Origin: CAWGQN01 sp963824885
GTDB taxonomy: Bacteria; Actinomycetota; Actinomycetes; Actinomycetales; Microbacteriaceae
Length of the DNA: 64,000 nt
Direction of reading: 5' to 3'
Assembly: GCA_963824885.1 (NCBI GenBank)
Contig: CAWGQN010000004.1
Coordinates: 62,001-126,000 of the forward strand
Made by a program: the position numbers and the translations under genes. How positions within the stretch are numbered: position 1 is the stretch's first letter; each line of letters starts with the position of its first letter. The notes below the pieces were generated by a model that was not told where the DNA came from, ran no database searches, and saw only the letters and a list, made by a program, of their open reading frames with translations. Shown piece after piece: positions 1-8,657 of the stretch.

Positions 1-1
1 A

Positions 2-691
2 CAAGAAGCCTACGCCGCGAAGTACGCCGAACAGCAGGCAAAGGGAATAGAACTCGAGCAACAGCTCAAAGCCCTCCAAGACACCACAACGACCGTTGTC
101 ACCGGCTATCAAGACGGGCAAGAGGTTCGACGACAGGAAGCTGCCGCGGCCGCAGCAGCCGCCGCAGCAGCCGCCGCGTCGTCATCCTCGTTCTCGGAAT
201 CGGGGTCGGGGTCGGGATCGGGCGGACGCGGTGTTCCCGGTCCCGCGCTCGGTGGCGGATACGTGAGCAGTGAGGGATGGGCCGTGCCCGCGAGCGGGCG
301 TATCACTGACCGGTTCGGCCCTCGAGGTCGCGTGTGCATCGACGGCATGTGTAGCGGTTCGATGCACCGGGGCACCGATATCGGCGCGTCGTGTGGCACG
401 CCCATCTACGCCGCGCACGACGGGACGATCGAATACGCGGGGAGGAACGGGTCGTACGGAAACTTCATTCGGATCGACCACGGTGGCGGCATCACGACGT
501 CGTACGCACACATTCGGCCCGGCGGAATCTTCGTCTCCGCCGGACAACGCGTCGGTGTGGGAGACAACATTGGCAGCGTCGGTAATACCGGATTGTCTAA
601 CGGTTGCCACTTGCACTTCGAAGTTCGTGACGACGGCGCCGCCCTCAATGCGGAACCGTTTATGGCCCAACGGGGCGCTCCGCTGGGTTAA
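2..691 (+). CDS. Secreted M23-family (LytM-type) peptidoglycan endopeptidase, C-terminal part
   Basis: The frame is already open at base 2, so the N-terminus lies outside the window. The visible part begins with a charged Glu/Gln/Lys-rich stretch typical of a coiled coil (about residues 1-45). An uninterrupted run of 13 alanines and a Ser/Gly-rich linker follow, then an M23 domain of about 140 residues. The zinc-site signatures are present: HRGTD in the first half (H-x3-D) and HLHFEV near the end (H-x-H). This coiled coil-linker-LytM layout is usual for envelope hydrolases or hydrolase activators acting on cell-wall peptides. Residues such as GNTG and YAHI also fit the family. The coding frame ends at 689-691. 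Identification of the domain is firm; substrate and partner are inferred. Confidence 0.9.
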   Translation, partial: QEAYAAKYAEQQAKGIELEQQLKALQDTTTTVVTGYQDGQEVRRQEAAAAAAAAAAAAASSSSFSESGSGSGSGGRGVPGPALGGGYVSSEGWAVPASGRITDRFGPRGRVCIDGMCSGSMHRGTDIGASCGTPIYAAHDGTIEYAGRNGSYGNFIRIDHGGGITTSYAHIRPGGIFVSAGQRVGVGDNIGSVGNTGLSNGCHLHFEVRDDGAALNAEPFMAQRGAPLG

Positions 692-825
692 CAACGAAAT
701 CGCCGCTCCCACCGAGTGCCGCCGAACCGCAAGAACCGTGTGCCGCGCGCCGAGTAGATGCGGCGTCAGGACACACGTCGAGAAATTCGTCGACCCCCCC
801 AAAAAACACGGGTAGCTCGAGCGCC

Positions 826-1323
826 CTAGTGGGCACCCTTCTCGGCCGCGAGCTTGACGATCCCGGCCTGCACGATTTCTTCCGCTTCGGCGGCGTCTCC
901 CCACCCCTCGAGGGCCACGAACTTGCCCGGTTCGAGGTCTTTGTATCGCGCGAAGAAGTGTTCGATCTCGTTCCGGGTTTGCTCGGCCACGTCGTCAAGG
1001 TCGCGAATGTGCGCCCAGCGGGGGTCCTTAAAGGGCACCGCAATGACCTTCGCATCCGAACCCGCTTCATCGCTCATCTTGAGGACGCCGACCGGGCGAA
1101 CTTTCACGCCAACGCCCGGAAAAACCGGGTATTCGAGAAGAACGAGAGCGTCAACCGGGTCGCCATCGAGCCCGAGCGTGTTCTCGAAGAAGCCGTAGTC
1201 GACCGGGTAGACAAAGGGAGTGAACAGGACGCGATCAAGGTAAACCCGCCCCGTTTTATGGTCAACCTCGTACTTATTGCGGCTCCCCTTGGGAATCTCA
1301 ACGACCACGTCGTAATCGGCCAT
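826..1323 (-). CDS. ppa: Inorganic pyrophosphatase (family I)
   Basis: The protein has 165 residues, the normal length for bacterial family I soluble pyrophosphatases, which hydrolyse PPi to two phosphates in the cytoplasm. It has the KYEVDH N-terminal signature and the metal-binding DGDPVDALVLLE segment, with further acidic residues in the MSDEAGSDAKV region. The start ATG is preceded by AAGGAGAAA at good spacing. It is divergent from tilS with only 48 bp between the two starts, so the promoters must overlap or lie back to back. Identity is essentially certain from the sequence. Confidence 0.97.
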   Translation of the reverse strand: MADYDVVVEIPKGSRNKYEVDHKTGRVYLDRVLFTPFVYPVDYGFFENTLGLDGDPVDALVLLEYPVFPGVGVKVRPVGVLKMSDEAGSDAKVIAVPFKDPRWAHIRDLDDVAEQTRNEIEHFFARYKDLEPGKFVALEGWGDAAEAEEIVQAGIVKLAAEKGAH

Positions 1324-1371
1324 CGCGGTTTCTCCTTCACGTCAAGCGGCGGACTGCAATAACGTTACTGG

Positions 1372-2466
1372 ATGACCCCACGGCGTCCGCGTCTGACTCC
1401 CGCGATCGCCGACGTGCGGCGCGCGGTTCGACGCTCGCTCGCGACGTACGCCGATCCGGCGGTTCCCGTGTTGGTCGGCCTCAGCGGAGGCGCCGACTCG
1501 CTCGCCCTCGCGGCCGCGTGCGCGTTTGAAGCGCAACGGGCGGGTTTTCGCGTCGGGGCCATTATTGTCGACCACGCACTGCACGCCGATTCCGCCGAGG
1601 TTGCGGCGCGCGCCGCGTGTGCCGCGAAAGACCTCGGTCTCGCTCCCGTCGTCGTGACCCGAGTGGACGTCGAGCGTGGGCCCGGTTCGAAAACCGGTGG
1701 AATCGAGTCGGCCGCGCGCACCGCACGACACCGGGCGTTCGCGAGTGCACTCGAGGCCACCGGTGCGTCTCACGTGCTTCTCGGCCACACGCTCGACGAT
1801 CAAGCCGAGACGGTTTTGCTCGGTCTCGCGCGCGGTTCGGGATCGACGAGTCTGCGCGGCATGGCCGAACGAAACGGAACACTCGTGCGTCCGCTTTTGA
1901 CGATCAAGCGCTCCGTAACACACGCCTTTTGTACCGACAGCGGTCTCGTGCCGTGGCGCGATCCGCACAATAGCGACCCCCGTTTTGCGCGCGTTCGAGT
2001 GCGACAGACCGTGCTCCCCCTTCTCGAGAGCGAATTTGGCCCCGGTATTGCCGACGCTCTCGCTCGCACGGCCGACAGCGTGCGCGAAGACTTCGCGGCG
2101 CTCGACGAGCGCGTACGAGACATCATTGACGATGCTGTTGAGCGCTCCGACGCGGGAATCGCCGTGTCGGTAGCCGTGCTCGCGGCGAACCCCGCGGCAA
2201 TTCGGCAGCGCGTCGTTCGCGCGGTCGTCGACGCGGAGTTTGGGGTCCCGCTCGACCGACGTCAGACGCTCGCGGTCACGAGGCTCGTGACCGATTGGCA
2301 CGGGCAGCGTTCCCTCGACCTGCCAGGCATTAAGGTGGAGAGAAACGGCGACTGGATTTCGTTCAGCGCACCGAAAACACACAACCCCACTGCCTACCCG
2401 GATGTGCCACGTTCTGGCACCCGCCGACTAGACGACGACAACGAGGAAATCGGCGCATGGAACTGA
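1372..2466 (+). CDS. tilS: tRNA(Ile)-lysidine synthetase
   Basis: A 364-residue PP-loop ATPase with the signature GLSGGADSLALA near residues 38-49. TilS attaches lysine to C34 of the CAU-anticodon tRNA-Ile so that it reads AUA. The N-terminal synthetase core (VDHALHADS, GHTLDDQAETVLLGLARGSG, MAERNG, RPLL, WRDPHNSD) is complete; the C-terminal part is short, as usual in actinobacteria. No Shine-Dalgarno is obvious before the ATG. A TAACGT hexamer lies 6 bases upstream, so a leaderless transcript is possible. It overlaps hpt by 10 bp, the conserved tilS-hpt-ftsH order. Confidence 0.95.
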   Translation: MTPRRPRLTPAIADVRRAVRRSLATYADPAVPVLVGLSGGADSLALAAACAFEAQRAGFRVGAIIVDHALHADSAEVAARAACAAKDLGLAPVVVTRVDVERGPGSKTGGIESAARTARHRAFASALEATGASHVLLGHTLDDQAETVLLGLARGSGSTSLRGMAERNGTLVRPLLTIKRSVTHAFCTDSGLVPWRDPHNSDPRFARVRVRQTVLPLLESEFGPGIADALARTADSVREDFAALDERVRDIIDDAVERSDAGIAVSVAVLAANPAAIRQRVVRAVVDAEFGVPLDRRQTLAVTRLVTDWHGQRSLDLPGIKVERNGDWISFSAPKTHNPTAYPDVPRSGTRRLDDDNEEIGAWN

Positions 2467-3011
2467 GCGATGTCGAAAACGAGATCACCGACACCTTGAT
2501 TTCAGAAGAGCAAATTCGCGACCGTCTCGCTCAATTGAGTCGGCAAATCGAGAGTGACTACGACGGCAAAGACATTCTTCTCGTCGGAATTTTAAAGGGA
2601 GCCGTCATGGTCATGGCCGACCTGTCGAGAGAACTTCGAATTCCGGTGACAATGGATTGGATGGCGGTGAGTTCGTACGGGTCAGGCACGGAATCCTCGG
2701 GCGTCGTGCGAATACTCAAAGATCTCGATGCCGATTTGTGTGACCGAACCGTGATAATCGTCGAAGACATTATCGACTCGGGACTCACGCTCTCGTGGCT
2801 TCTCGCGAACCTCCGCTCTCGCGGCCCGGCGTCCGTTGAGGTGCTTGCGCTCATGCGCAAGCCGGGGGCGGCGAAGGTCAACGTTGACGTCCGATACGTC
2901 GGATTCGATATTCCCAACCGATTCGTCGTCGGGTACGGTCTCGACTTCGCGGAGAAATATCGCTCGCTTCGCGGTGTCGGGATTCTCGCCCCGTCGGTTC
3001 ACGAGGGCTGA
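2457..3011 (+). CDS. hpt: Hypoxanthine phosphoribosyltransferase
   Basis: A 184-residue purine-salvage enzyme converting hypoxanthine/guanine and PRPP to IMP/GMP. The PRPP-binding loop reads VIIVEDIIDSGLTLSWL, and the family motifs LVGILKGAV and AVSSYGSGTESSG are present with normal spacing. The C-terminal FDIPNRFVVGYGLDF is typical of bacterial HPRT. The gene starts inside the end of tilS (10-bp overlap), implying translational coupling. At 2591-2597 the coding frame reads T TTA AAG, the same heptamer found at the broken point of rpsH, but here translation continues in the same frame. Confidence 0.97.
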   Translation: MELSDVENEITDTLISEEQIRDRLAQLSRQIESDYDGKDILLVGILKGAVMVMADLSRELRIPVTMDWMAVSSYGSGTESSGVVRILKDLDADLCDRTVIIVEDIIDSGLTLSWLLANLRSRGPASVEVLALMRKPGAAKVNVDVRYVGFDIPNRFVVGYGLDFAEKYRSLRGVGILAPSVHEG

Positions 3012-3091
3012 GTGTCCAACACGCTTTCGGCGAACATTTGGGCGCCATTCAGGGCCGTCACGGTAGCCTTACCTGACCCACAAAATGCCGG

Positions 3092-5149
3092 GTGGGAGTA
3101 TTTTCGCGTCAGAAAGGTGCCGGGTTCGCCCCGCGTCAAATGAACTTCAAGAAGATCGTTCGTGGTCCCGTCGTGTGGATCCTTCTCGCTATCGTCGCCG
3201 TGTGGGTCGGATCGAGTCTGCTGACGATGTCGGGTTTCCGTGAAATTTCAACCCAACACGGCCTCGAGCTTCTCACTCAAAATAAGGTCACCCAGGCAAA
3301 AATCGTCGATGGAGAGCAACGCGTCGATTTGACGCTCTCGCAACCCGACGGTGATAACGGATCGAAGGTTCAGTTTCGTTATGTGAGTCCGCGCGGAAAC
3401 GACGTGGTGAAGGCCGTCACGGCTGCGAATCCGAGCAGCGGCTACGACGATGAAGTGCCGCAACCGAGTTGGTTCTTGTCGGTTTTGAGCTTTCTGCTCC
3501 CCCTCCTGCTCATTGGGGCGTTTTTTTGGATCATGATTTCTGGAATGCAAGGCGGCGGAAACCGCGTCATGCAATTTGGCAAATCACGCGCAAAGTTGGT
3601 GTCGAAAGAGAGTCCAAAAGTCACGTTTGCCGACGTCGCCGGCGCCGACGAAGCGGTAGAAGAACTCCGCGAAATCAAAGACTTCCTGAGCGATCCGGCA
3701 AAATTCCAAGCGGTCGGTGCCAGAATCCCTAAGGGCGTGTTGCTGTACGGGCAACCCGGAACCGGTAAGACTCTTCTGGCTCGCGCGGTTGCGGGCGAAG
3801 CCGGCGTGCCGTTCTACTCGATTTCGGGTTCTGATTTCGTCGAGATGTTCGTCGGGGTGGGTGCAAGCCGGGTTCGCGATCTCTTTGAGCAAGCCAAGCA
3901 GAATTCTCCCGCGATAATCTTCGTCGACGAAATCGACGCCGTCGGTCGCCACCGCGGTGCGGGCCTCGGCGGCGGTCACGACGAGCGCGAACAAACCCTC
4001 AACCAGCTTCTCGTCGAAATGGACGGATTCGACGTTAAAACCAATGTGATATTGATCGCGGCGACGAACCGTCCAGACATTCTCGATCCTGCGCTTTTGC
4101 GCCCCGGGCGCTTCGACCGCCAAATTGGGGTGGATGCTCCCGATCTCATAGGCCGCAAGCAGATTCTCGAAGTCCACGGAAAAGGAAAACCACTCGCCGA
4201 GGGTGTCGATCTTGACGTGGTCGCTCGCAAGACGCCCGGGCTGACGGGTGCCGATTTGGCCAACGTTCTCAACGAGGCGGCGCTCTTGACAGCGCGTTCC
4301 GACGCGCAACTCATTGATGATCGTGCGCTTGATGAGGCAATTGACAGAATTCTGGCGGGTCCCCAGCGTCGCTCGCGCATTATCAAAGACAAAGAAAAAC
4401 TCATCACCGCGTACCACGAAGGGGGGCACGCGGTCACGGCGGCTGCCATGCGCCACACCGACCCCGTGACCAAGATTACGATTCTCCCGCGCGGTCGCGC
4501 GTTGGGCTTCACGGTTGTCTTGCCGCTCGAAGACAAATACTCGGTCACGCGAAACGAGCTCCTCGACCAGTTGGCGTATGCAATGGGTGGGCGCGTCGCA
4601 GAAGAAATCATCTTCCACGACCCCACCACGGGCGCGTCGAACGACATTGAAAAAATAACCGAGATTGCTCGCAAGATGGTGACGGACTTCGGAATGAGTG
4701 CCGATATTGGGGCGGTCAAGCTCGGAAAGTCGGAGGGCACCGTTTTTCTCGGTCGCGATATGGGGCACCAGCGAGACTATTCCGAACGACTTGCCGAACG
4801 CGTCGACGCGCAAGTGCGGGAACTCATCGAGGCGGCGCACGACGAAGCGTGGCACGTACTCACTGACAATCGTGGCATCCTCGACCGCTTGGCGAGCGAG
4901 CTCCTCGAACACGAAACGCTCGATCACGACCAGCTCGCAACAATATTCGCAGACGTCAAGAAGTTGCCGGAGCGCCCGGTGTGGCTCTCCAGCAAAAATC
5001 GTCCACTGTCCGATGTGCCACCGATAGATTTTCCGGAGTCGAAAGCACCCATTGACGCTCAAGCGGTCGACGACAGCGTCGGGTCATCTCCGCCGGAAAA
5101 CAAGGCAAAGCGTGCTCCCGTGAGCAAACCGCGCCCGGCCACGGCATAG
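3092..5149 (+). CDS. ftsH: ATP-dependent zinc metalloprotease FtsH
   Basis: A 685-residue membrane AAA+ protease that degrades misfolded and short-lived membrane and cytosolic proteins. Two transmembrane segments (about 32-50 and 128-150) flank a small extracytoplasmic domain. The AAA module follows, with Walker A GQPGTGKT, Walker B IIFVDEIDAVG and the SRH ATNRPDILDPALLRPGRFD. The zinc site is HEGGH, with a Gly in place of the common Ala but both histidines and the Glu kept. The C-terminal tail is Pro/Lys-rich. The start is uncertain. GTG at 3092 has no Shine-Dalgarno, and an in-frame ATG at 3140 gives MNFKK, which resembles the usual actinobacterial N-terminus better. Confidence 0.96.
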   Translation: MGVFSRQKGAGFAPRQMNFKKIVRGPVVWILLAIVAVWVGSSLLTMSGFREISTQHGLELLTQNKVTQAKIVDGEQRVDLTLSQPDGDNGSKVQFRYVSPRGNDVVKAVTAANPSSGYDDEVPQPSWFLSVLSFLLPLLLIGAFFWIMISGMQGGGNRVMQFGKSRAKLVSKESPKVTFADVAGADEAVEELREIKDFLSDPAKFQAVGARIPKGVLLYGQPGTGKTLLARAVAGEAGVPFYSISGSDFVEMFVGVGASRVRDLFEQAKQNSPAIIFVDEIDAVGRHRGAGLGGGHDEREQTLNQLLVEMDGFDVKTNVILIAATNRPDILDPALLRPGRFDRQIGVDAPDLIGRKQILEVHGKGKPLAEGVDLDVVARKTPGLTGADLANVLNEAALLTARSDAQLIDDRALDEAIDRILAGPQRRSRIIKDKEKLITAYHEGGHAVTAAAMRHTDPVTKITILPRGRALGFTVVLPLEDKYSVTRNELLDQLAYAMGGRVAEEIIFHDPTTGASNDIEKITEIARKMVTDFGMSADIGAVKLGKSEGTVFLGRDMGHQRDYSERLAERVDAQVRELIEAAHDEAWHVLTDNRGILDRLASELLEHETLDHDQLATIFADVKKLPERPVWLSSKNRPLSDVPPIDFPESKAPIDAQAVDDSVGSSPPENKAKRAPVSKPRPATA

Positions 5150-5159
5150 GAACCTCTTC

Positions 5160-5753
5160 GTGGCCATCGATCGCGCTCGCGTCGAAGCGGCCGTAGCCGA
5201 GATTGTCGAAGCTATTGGTGAAGACCCCGCTCGGCCCGGTCTCGTCGCGACGCCAACCGCCGTCGCGACCGCGTACGCGGAGTTCTTTTCCGGAATCGGC
5301 CGTGATCCGCTCGTCCACTTGCGGGAAACAATCGAGGTCGGATCCTCCGACGCCGCCGCAGTATCGGGGTGCGGAGAATTCGTAATCGTTCGAGACATAT
5401 TTTTCCGATCCGTGTGCGAACATCACCTCTTGCCGTTTACCGGTCGCGCGCACCTCGCGTACGCTCCGCGCACCCTCGTCGTGGGTCTCGGTCGCCTCGT
5501 GCACGTCGTTGACACCCTGGCATCGCGGCCGCAAGTTCAAGAGCGATTGACGGAAGAAATAGCGAGCGCGATCACGACCGGGCTCGACCCGCTCGGCGTG
5601 CTCGTCGTGCTCGACGGGAGCCACACGTGTGTCACGACGCGGACGTCTCGCCAATCGGAAAGCACAACGGTCACGCTCGCGAGTCGGGGAACGTTGAGCG
5701 ATCCGGTTCGTCGCGCCGAAGTAATCGCTCTCATGGGCACAGCGAATGATTGA
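5160..5753 (+). CDS. folE: GTP cyclohydrolase I
   Basis: The 197-residue enzyme opens the GTP ring to give 7,8-dihydroneopterin triphosphate, the first step of folate synthesis. Family motifs include DNPERPGL-like EDPARPGLVATP, RDIFFRSVCEHHLLPFTG with the zinc-ligand Cys and His residues, and VVGLGRLVHVVD; SHTCVTTR carries the second zinc Cys. The GTG start lies 10 bp after ftsH with AGGA upstream, and its end overlaps folP by 8 bp. It is the first gene of the folate/pantothenate run. Confidence 0.97.
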   Translation: MAIDRARVEAAVAEIVEAIGEDPARPGLVATPTAVATAYAEFFSGIGRDPLVHLRETIEVGSSDAAAVSGCGEFVIVRDIFFRSVCEHHLLPFTGRAHLAYAPRTLVVGLGRLVHVVDTLASRPQVQERLTEEIASAITTGLDPLGVLVVLDGSHTCVTTRTSRQSESTTVTLASRGTLSDPVRRAEVIALMGTAND

Positions 5754-6561
5754 CTACGAATCACGACGCACGCTCATTATGGGCGTGCTCAATGTGACTC
5801 CCGATTCTTTTAGCGACGGGGGTCGCTACGAATCGGTCGAGACGGCAGTGAGCCACGCCGAGAGGCTCGTTGCCGCGGGCGCCGACATTGTCGACGTGGG
5901 CGGCGAGTCAACGCGACCCGGAGCCACTCGCGTTCCCGCTTCGATTGAGCGAGCCCGCGTTCTTCCCGTGGTGAAAGAGCTCGTTAGTCGAGGAATCGTG
6001 GTCAGCGTTGACACAATGCGCGCGCGAACGGCGGAGGATGCGGCAACCGTGGGAGCCACCGTGATTAACGACGTTTCGGGTGGTGCAGCAGACGCAAAGA
6101 TGGTCGACGTTGTCGTCGAAACCGGATTGCGTTACGTCGTGACGCACTCGCGCGGGCCAAGCGACGCCGCCGGAAACTATCGCGACGTAGTTGACGACGT
6201 CGCGAGCGACCTCTCTCGTCGCGCGCGTAATCTTGTCGCGCGCGGTGCCGTGCCGTCGCGTCTCGTGCTTGACCCGGGATTGGGTTTCGCGAAAACTGGC
6301 CCCGAGAACTGGCGGATTCTCGGCCATCTTGATCGGTTTATTGGGTTGGGCTTTCCCGTCCTCGTCGGGGCGTCGAGAAAGCGGTTTCTCGGTGCGCTCC
6401 TCGACGATGATGCGCCCCCTGTTGATCGCGATTTTTTGACGGCGACACTGAGCGCCCTGGCTGCGAAAGCGGGGGCGTGGGCCGTTCGCGTGCACGACGT
6501 CGCACAGACACGAGCGGCCCTCGATGTTGCTCACGCGTGGGCAAACGGAGCACGACCGTGA
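5746..6561 (+). CDS. folP: Dihydropteroate synthase
   Basis: A 271-residue TIM-barrel enzyme joining 6-hydroxymethyl-dihydropterin pyrophosphate to p-aminobenzoate; it is the sulfonamide target. Signatures are MGVLNVTPDSFSDGG at the N-terminus, DVGGESTRPGA, INDVSGG, LDPGLGFAKT and VGASRKRF, all intact. The ATG overlaps the end of folE, and the stop overlaps the folB GTG (GTGA). Gene order and overlap support co-translation with its pathway neighbours. Confidence 0.97.
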   Translation: MIDYESRRTLIMGVLNVTPDSFSDGGRYESVETAVSHAERLVAAGADIVDVGGESTRPGATRVPASIERARVLPVVKELVSRGIVVSVDTMRARTAEDAATVGATVINDVSGGAADAKMVDVVVETGLRYVVTHSRGPSDAAGNYRDVVDDVASDLSRRARNLVARGAVPSRLVLDPGLGFAKTGPENWRILGHLDRFIGLGFPVLVGASRKRFLGALLDDDAPPVDRDFLTATLSALAAKAGAWAVRVHDVAQTRAALDVAHAWANGARP

Positions 6562-6932
6562 CACACGATCACGACGACAGCATTTCCCTCACGGGTCTCC
6601 GGGCGTTTGGTCATCACGGGGTTTTTGATCGAGAACGCACAGCGGGGAGCGCTTTCACGGTCGATGCGACGATATGGCTTGATCTTGCTGCGGCTTCCGA
6701 GACCGATGATCTCGCTCTGACGGTCCACTACGGTGATCTTGCCGAAGAGATTGTCGCGGCGGTCGAGCGCGATCCGGTTGACCTCATCGAGACGGTTGCC
6801 GCGCGCATTATTGGCGTCGTTTTTCAACGACAATCTATTCGAGGCGTGCGGGTCACGGTACACAAAGAGTCGGCTCCCCTTTCGGTGCCCGCGGATGATG
6901 TCTCGGTCACGCTCACGCGGTGGCGCGAGTGA
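6558..6932 (+). CDS. folB: Dihydroneopterin aldolase
   Basis: A 124-residue enzyme converting dihydroneopterin to 6-hydroxymethyl-dihydropterin and glycolaldehyde. It has the family core LTGLRAFGHHGVFDRER and the catalytic-region YGDLAEEI and HKESAPL segments. The GTG at 6558 was chosen because it forms a GTGA 4-nt overlap with the folP stop and sits just before the conserved N-terminus. Longer in-frame extensions upstream would run into folP and look non-homologous. Confidence 0.94.
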   Translation: MTHDHDDSISLTGLRAFGHHGVFDRERTAGSAFTVDATIWLDLAAASETDDLALTVHYGDLAEEIVAAVERDPVDLIETVAARIIGVVFQRQSIRGVRVTVHKESAPLSVPADDVSVTLTRWRE

Positions 6933-7477
6933 TTGGCACCGCGCGCGAGGCGCACTCGTCGTTGGCGGTTTCGGCCGTCTTGGCACTGGGGAGCAATGTG
7001 GGCGACCGCGTGGCGACAATTCGCGGAGCCATCGACGATGTGGGCCGGCTCGACGGCGTCGCAATCGATGCGGTATCGGATTTGGTTGAATCACCCGCGC
7101 TCACGCCCCGCGGTGTGAGTCACGACGAGCCGGCGTATCTGAACGCGGTGGCGACAATTCACACGTCGTTGACCGCGCACGAGTTGCTTCACGCGGTGCA
7201 CGCGATAGAAGACGCGCGCGGTCGAGTTCGGAAGACGCGGTGGGGCAATCGCACTCTCGACATTGATATTGTGACGTTTGCCGAGGTTGAATCGAGCGAT
7301 GGCGACCTCACGCTTCCTCACTCGAGAGCGTGGTCGCGAGGATTTGTCCTCGTGCCGTGGTTGCAAATCGACCCCGATGCGTGTCTCCCGGGACACGGTC
7401 GGGTGGCCGAGCTTGCAACGAAGACGACCGATACGGTTGTTGTTTATCGTCAAGAAAAGAACGGATTGCGACCGTGA
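6929..7477 (+). CDS. folK: 2-amino-4-hydroxy-6-hydroxymethyldihydropteridine pyrophosphokinase
   Basis: HPPK transfers pyrophosphate from ATP to 6-hydroxymethyl-dihydropterin, the step before FolP. It has the hallmarks ALGSNVGDR, the YLNAV segment, RKTRWGNRTLDIDIVTF (containing the metal-binding DIDI) and LPHSRAWSRGFVLVPW. The GTG at 6929 gives a GTGA overlap with folB, the junction type used throughout this operon; an in-frame GTG at 6920 is an alternative. The length is about 182 residues. The gene ends in another GTGA overlap with the DUF3180 gene. Confidence 0.94.
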   Translation: MIGTAREAHSSLAVSAVLALGSNVGDRVATIRGAIDDVGRLDGVAIDAVSDLVESPALTPRGVSHDEPAYLNAVATIHTSLTAHELLHAVHAIEDARGRVRKTRWGNRTLDIDIVTFAEVESSDGDLTLPHSRAWSRGFVLVPWLQIDPDACLPGHGRVAELATKTTDTVVVYRQEKNGLRP

Positions 7478-7926
7478 AGCGAAGCACCGCGTCTCCGCTC
7501 ATCGGGCTTTTCCTCGTCGGTCTTGTTCTTGGATTTCTCCTTGAAGTGGCTGCCGCCGCGTTCGGATTGGCGGCTTTCGTTCCGCCGTACACGCTGCCCA
7601 TTTCGCTCGTGTGTGTGTCGATTGTCGTGGTGGCCTTTTCGATTCCCATTCGACGTGCCGTTCGGGGAAAATCCGCGGTTCCGACAAATCCGTTTCGAGC
7701 AATGCGGGTCGTGATTCTTGCAAAGGCGTCGAGCCTCGCGGGTGCCGTGCTCGCTGGCGTCGGTTGTGGCGTGATTGGTTACTTGTTGAGTCGATCAGTG
7801 TTGCCCCAACCCGCAACGATGTGGATGGCCGGCGCGACCGCCGTCGGTGCGCTCGTGCTCATGGTTGCCGGCCTTGTCGCCGAGTTTCTCTGCACGATTC
7901 CGCCCGACAAGGGCGGTCGGCAATGA
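7474..7926 (+). CDS. DUF3180-family membrane protein of the folate cluster
   Basis: A 150-residue integral membrane protein with four predicted hydrophobic segments (about 9-29, 38-55, 83-105, 115-140). It carries the PPYTLPI and NPFRAMRVVILAKASSLAGA segments that I associate with DUF3180, a family regularly encoded right after folK in actinobacteria. Function is unknown; its position suggests a link to folate or pantothenate metabolism, but that is only context. The GTG start overlaps the folK stop and the stop overlaps the next ATG (ATGA). Confidence 0.82.
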   Translation: MKRSTASPLIGLFLVGLVLGFLLEVAAAAFGLAAFVPPYTLPISLVCVSIVVVAFSIPIRRAVRGKSAVPTNPFRAMRVVILAKASSLAGAVLAGVGCGVIGYLLSRSVLPQPATMWMAGATAVGALVLMVAGLVAEFLCTIPPDKGGRQ

Positions 7927-8657
7927 CCGGCCCCCACGCTCGTTCGGGCAGGCTAGGCGTGGGAATCGTCGGCGCGGGTCGCGTTGGTCCGGTGCTAGGC
8001 GCGGCGCTCGCGGCCGCGGGTCACGCGGTGGTCGGCATTGCGACGATCTCTGACCGAGGCAAAGAGCGCGCCGAGGCAATGCTTCCCGGGGTCCCGGTGC
8101 TCGACGTGCCCCTCGTGCTCGAGCGGAGCGAACTCGTTGTCGTCGCGATTCCCGCGGCGCAGTTGCCCGAATTTGTTGCCGGTCTCGCGAGAACAAACTC
8201 GTGGCAAATGGGTCAAATTGTTGTCCACACCGTCGCAGAATTCGGTATTGACGTGCTCGCACCGGCGGCGGCACTCGGCGCGATTCCCCTTGCAATCCAT
8301 CCCGCAATGAGTTTCACTGGCGCGTCAATCGACGTCGCGCGTCTCGCGGGGTGCAGCTTCGCGGTGACGGCACGCGCGCCCGTCGCGCCCATTGGCCACG
8401 CGCTCGTCGTCGAAATGGGCGGCGAACCGATTGTCATCGCCGAACACCACCGCGCCGCTTACGCCGAAGCGATTGAGACCGCAACGAGCTTTTCAACGGC
8501 GATTGTCGAGCAAGCGACGGCTATTCTCGACGACATTGGCGTTGAGTCGCCGGGAAGAATGCTCGGTTCTCTTGTGCGGTCATCGGTCAATAATGCCCTC
8601 GCTCGCTCGGAACCCAGTACGATCAACCTGGCCTCGATTGACCGGGAGGATACGTGA
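7923..8657 (+). CDS. Rossmann-fold protein with DUF2520 domain (ketopantoate reductase-like)
   Basis: A 244-residue protein. The N-terminal Rossmann motif GIVGAGRVGPVLG (residues 13-25) binds NAD(P)-type cofactors. The C-terminal helical part has the DUF2520 features HPAMSFTG, FAVTA and HRAAYAEAIE. The family is related to ketopantoate reductase and pyrroline-carboxylate reductase and often precedes panC, as here (GTGA overlap), so a pantothenate-related redox role is plausible. That role is inference; no catalytic assignment can be made from sequence alone. The ATG at 7923 overlaps the previous stop. Confidence 0.82.
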   Translation: MTGPHARSGRLGVGIVGAGRVGPVLGAALAAAGHAVVGIATISDRGKERAEAMLPGVPVLDVPLVLERSELVVVAIPAAQLPEFVAGLARTNSWQMGQIVVHTVAEFGIDVLAPAAALGAIPLAIHPAMSFTGASIDVARLAGCSFAVTARAPVAPIGHALVVEMGGEPIVIAEHHRAAYAEAIETATSFSTAIVEQATAILDDIGVESPGRMLGSLVRSSVNNALARSEPSTINLASIDREDT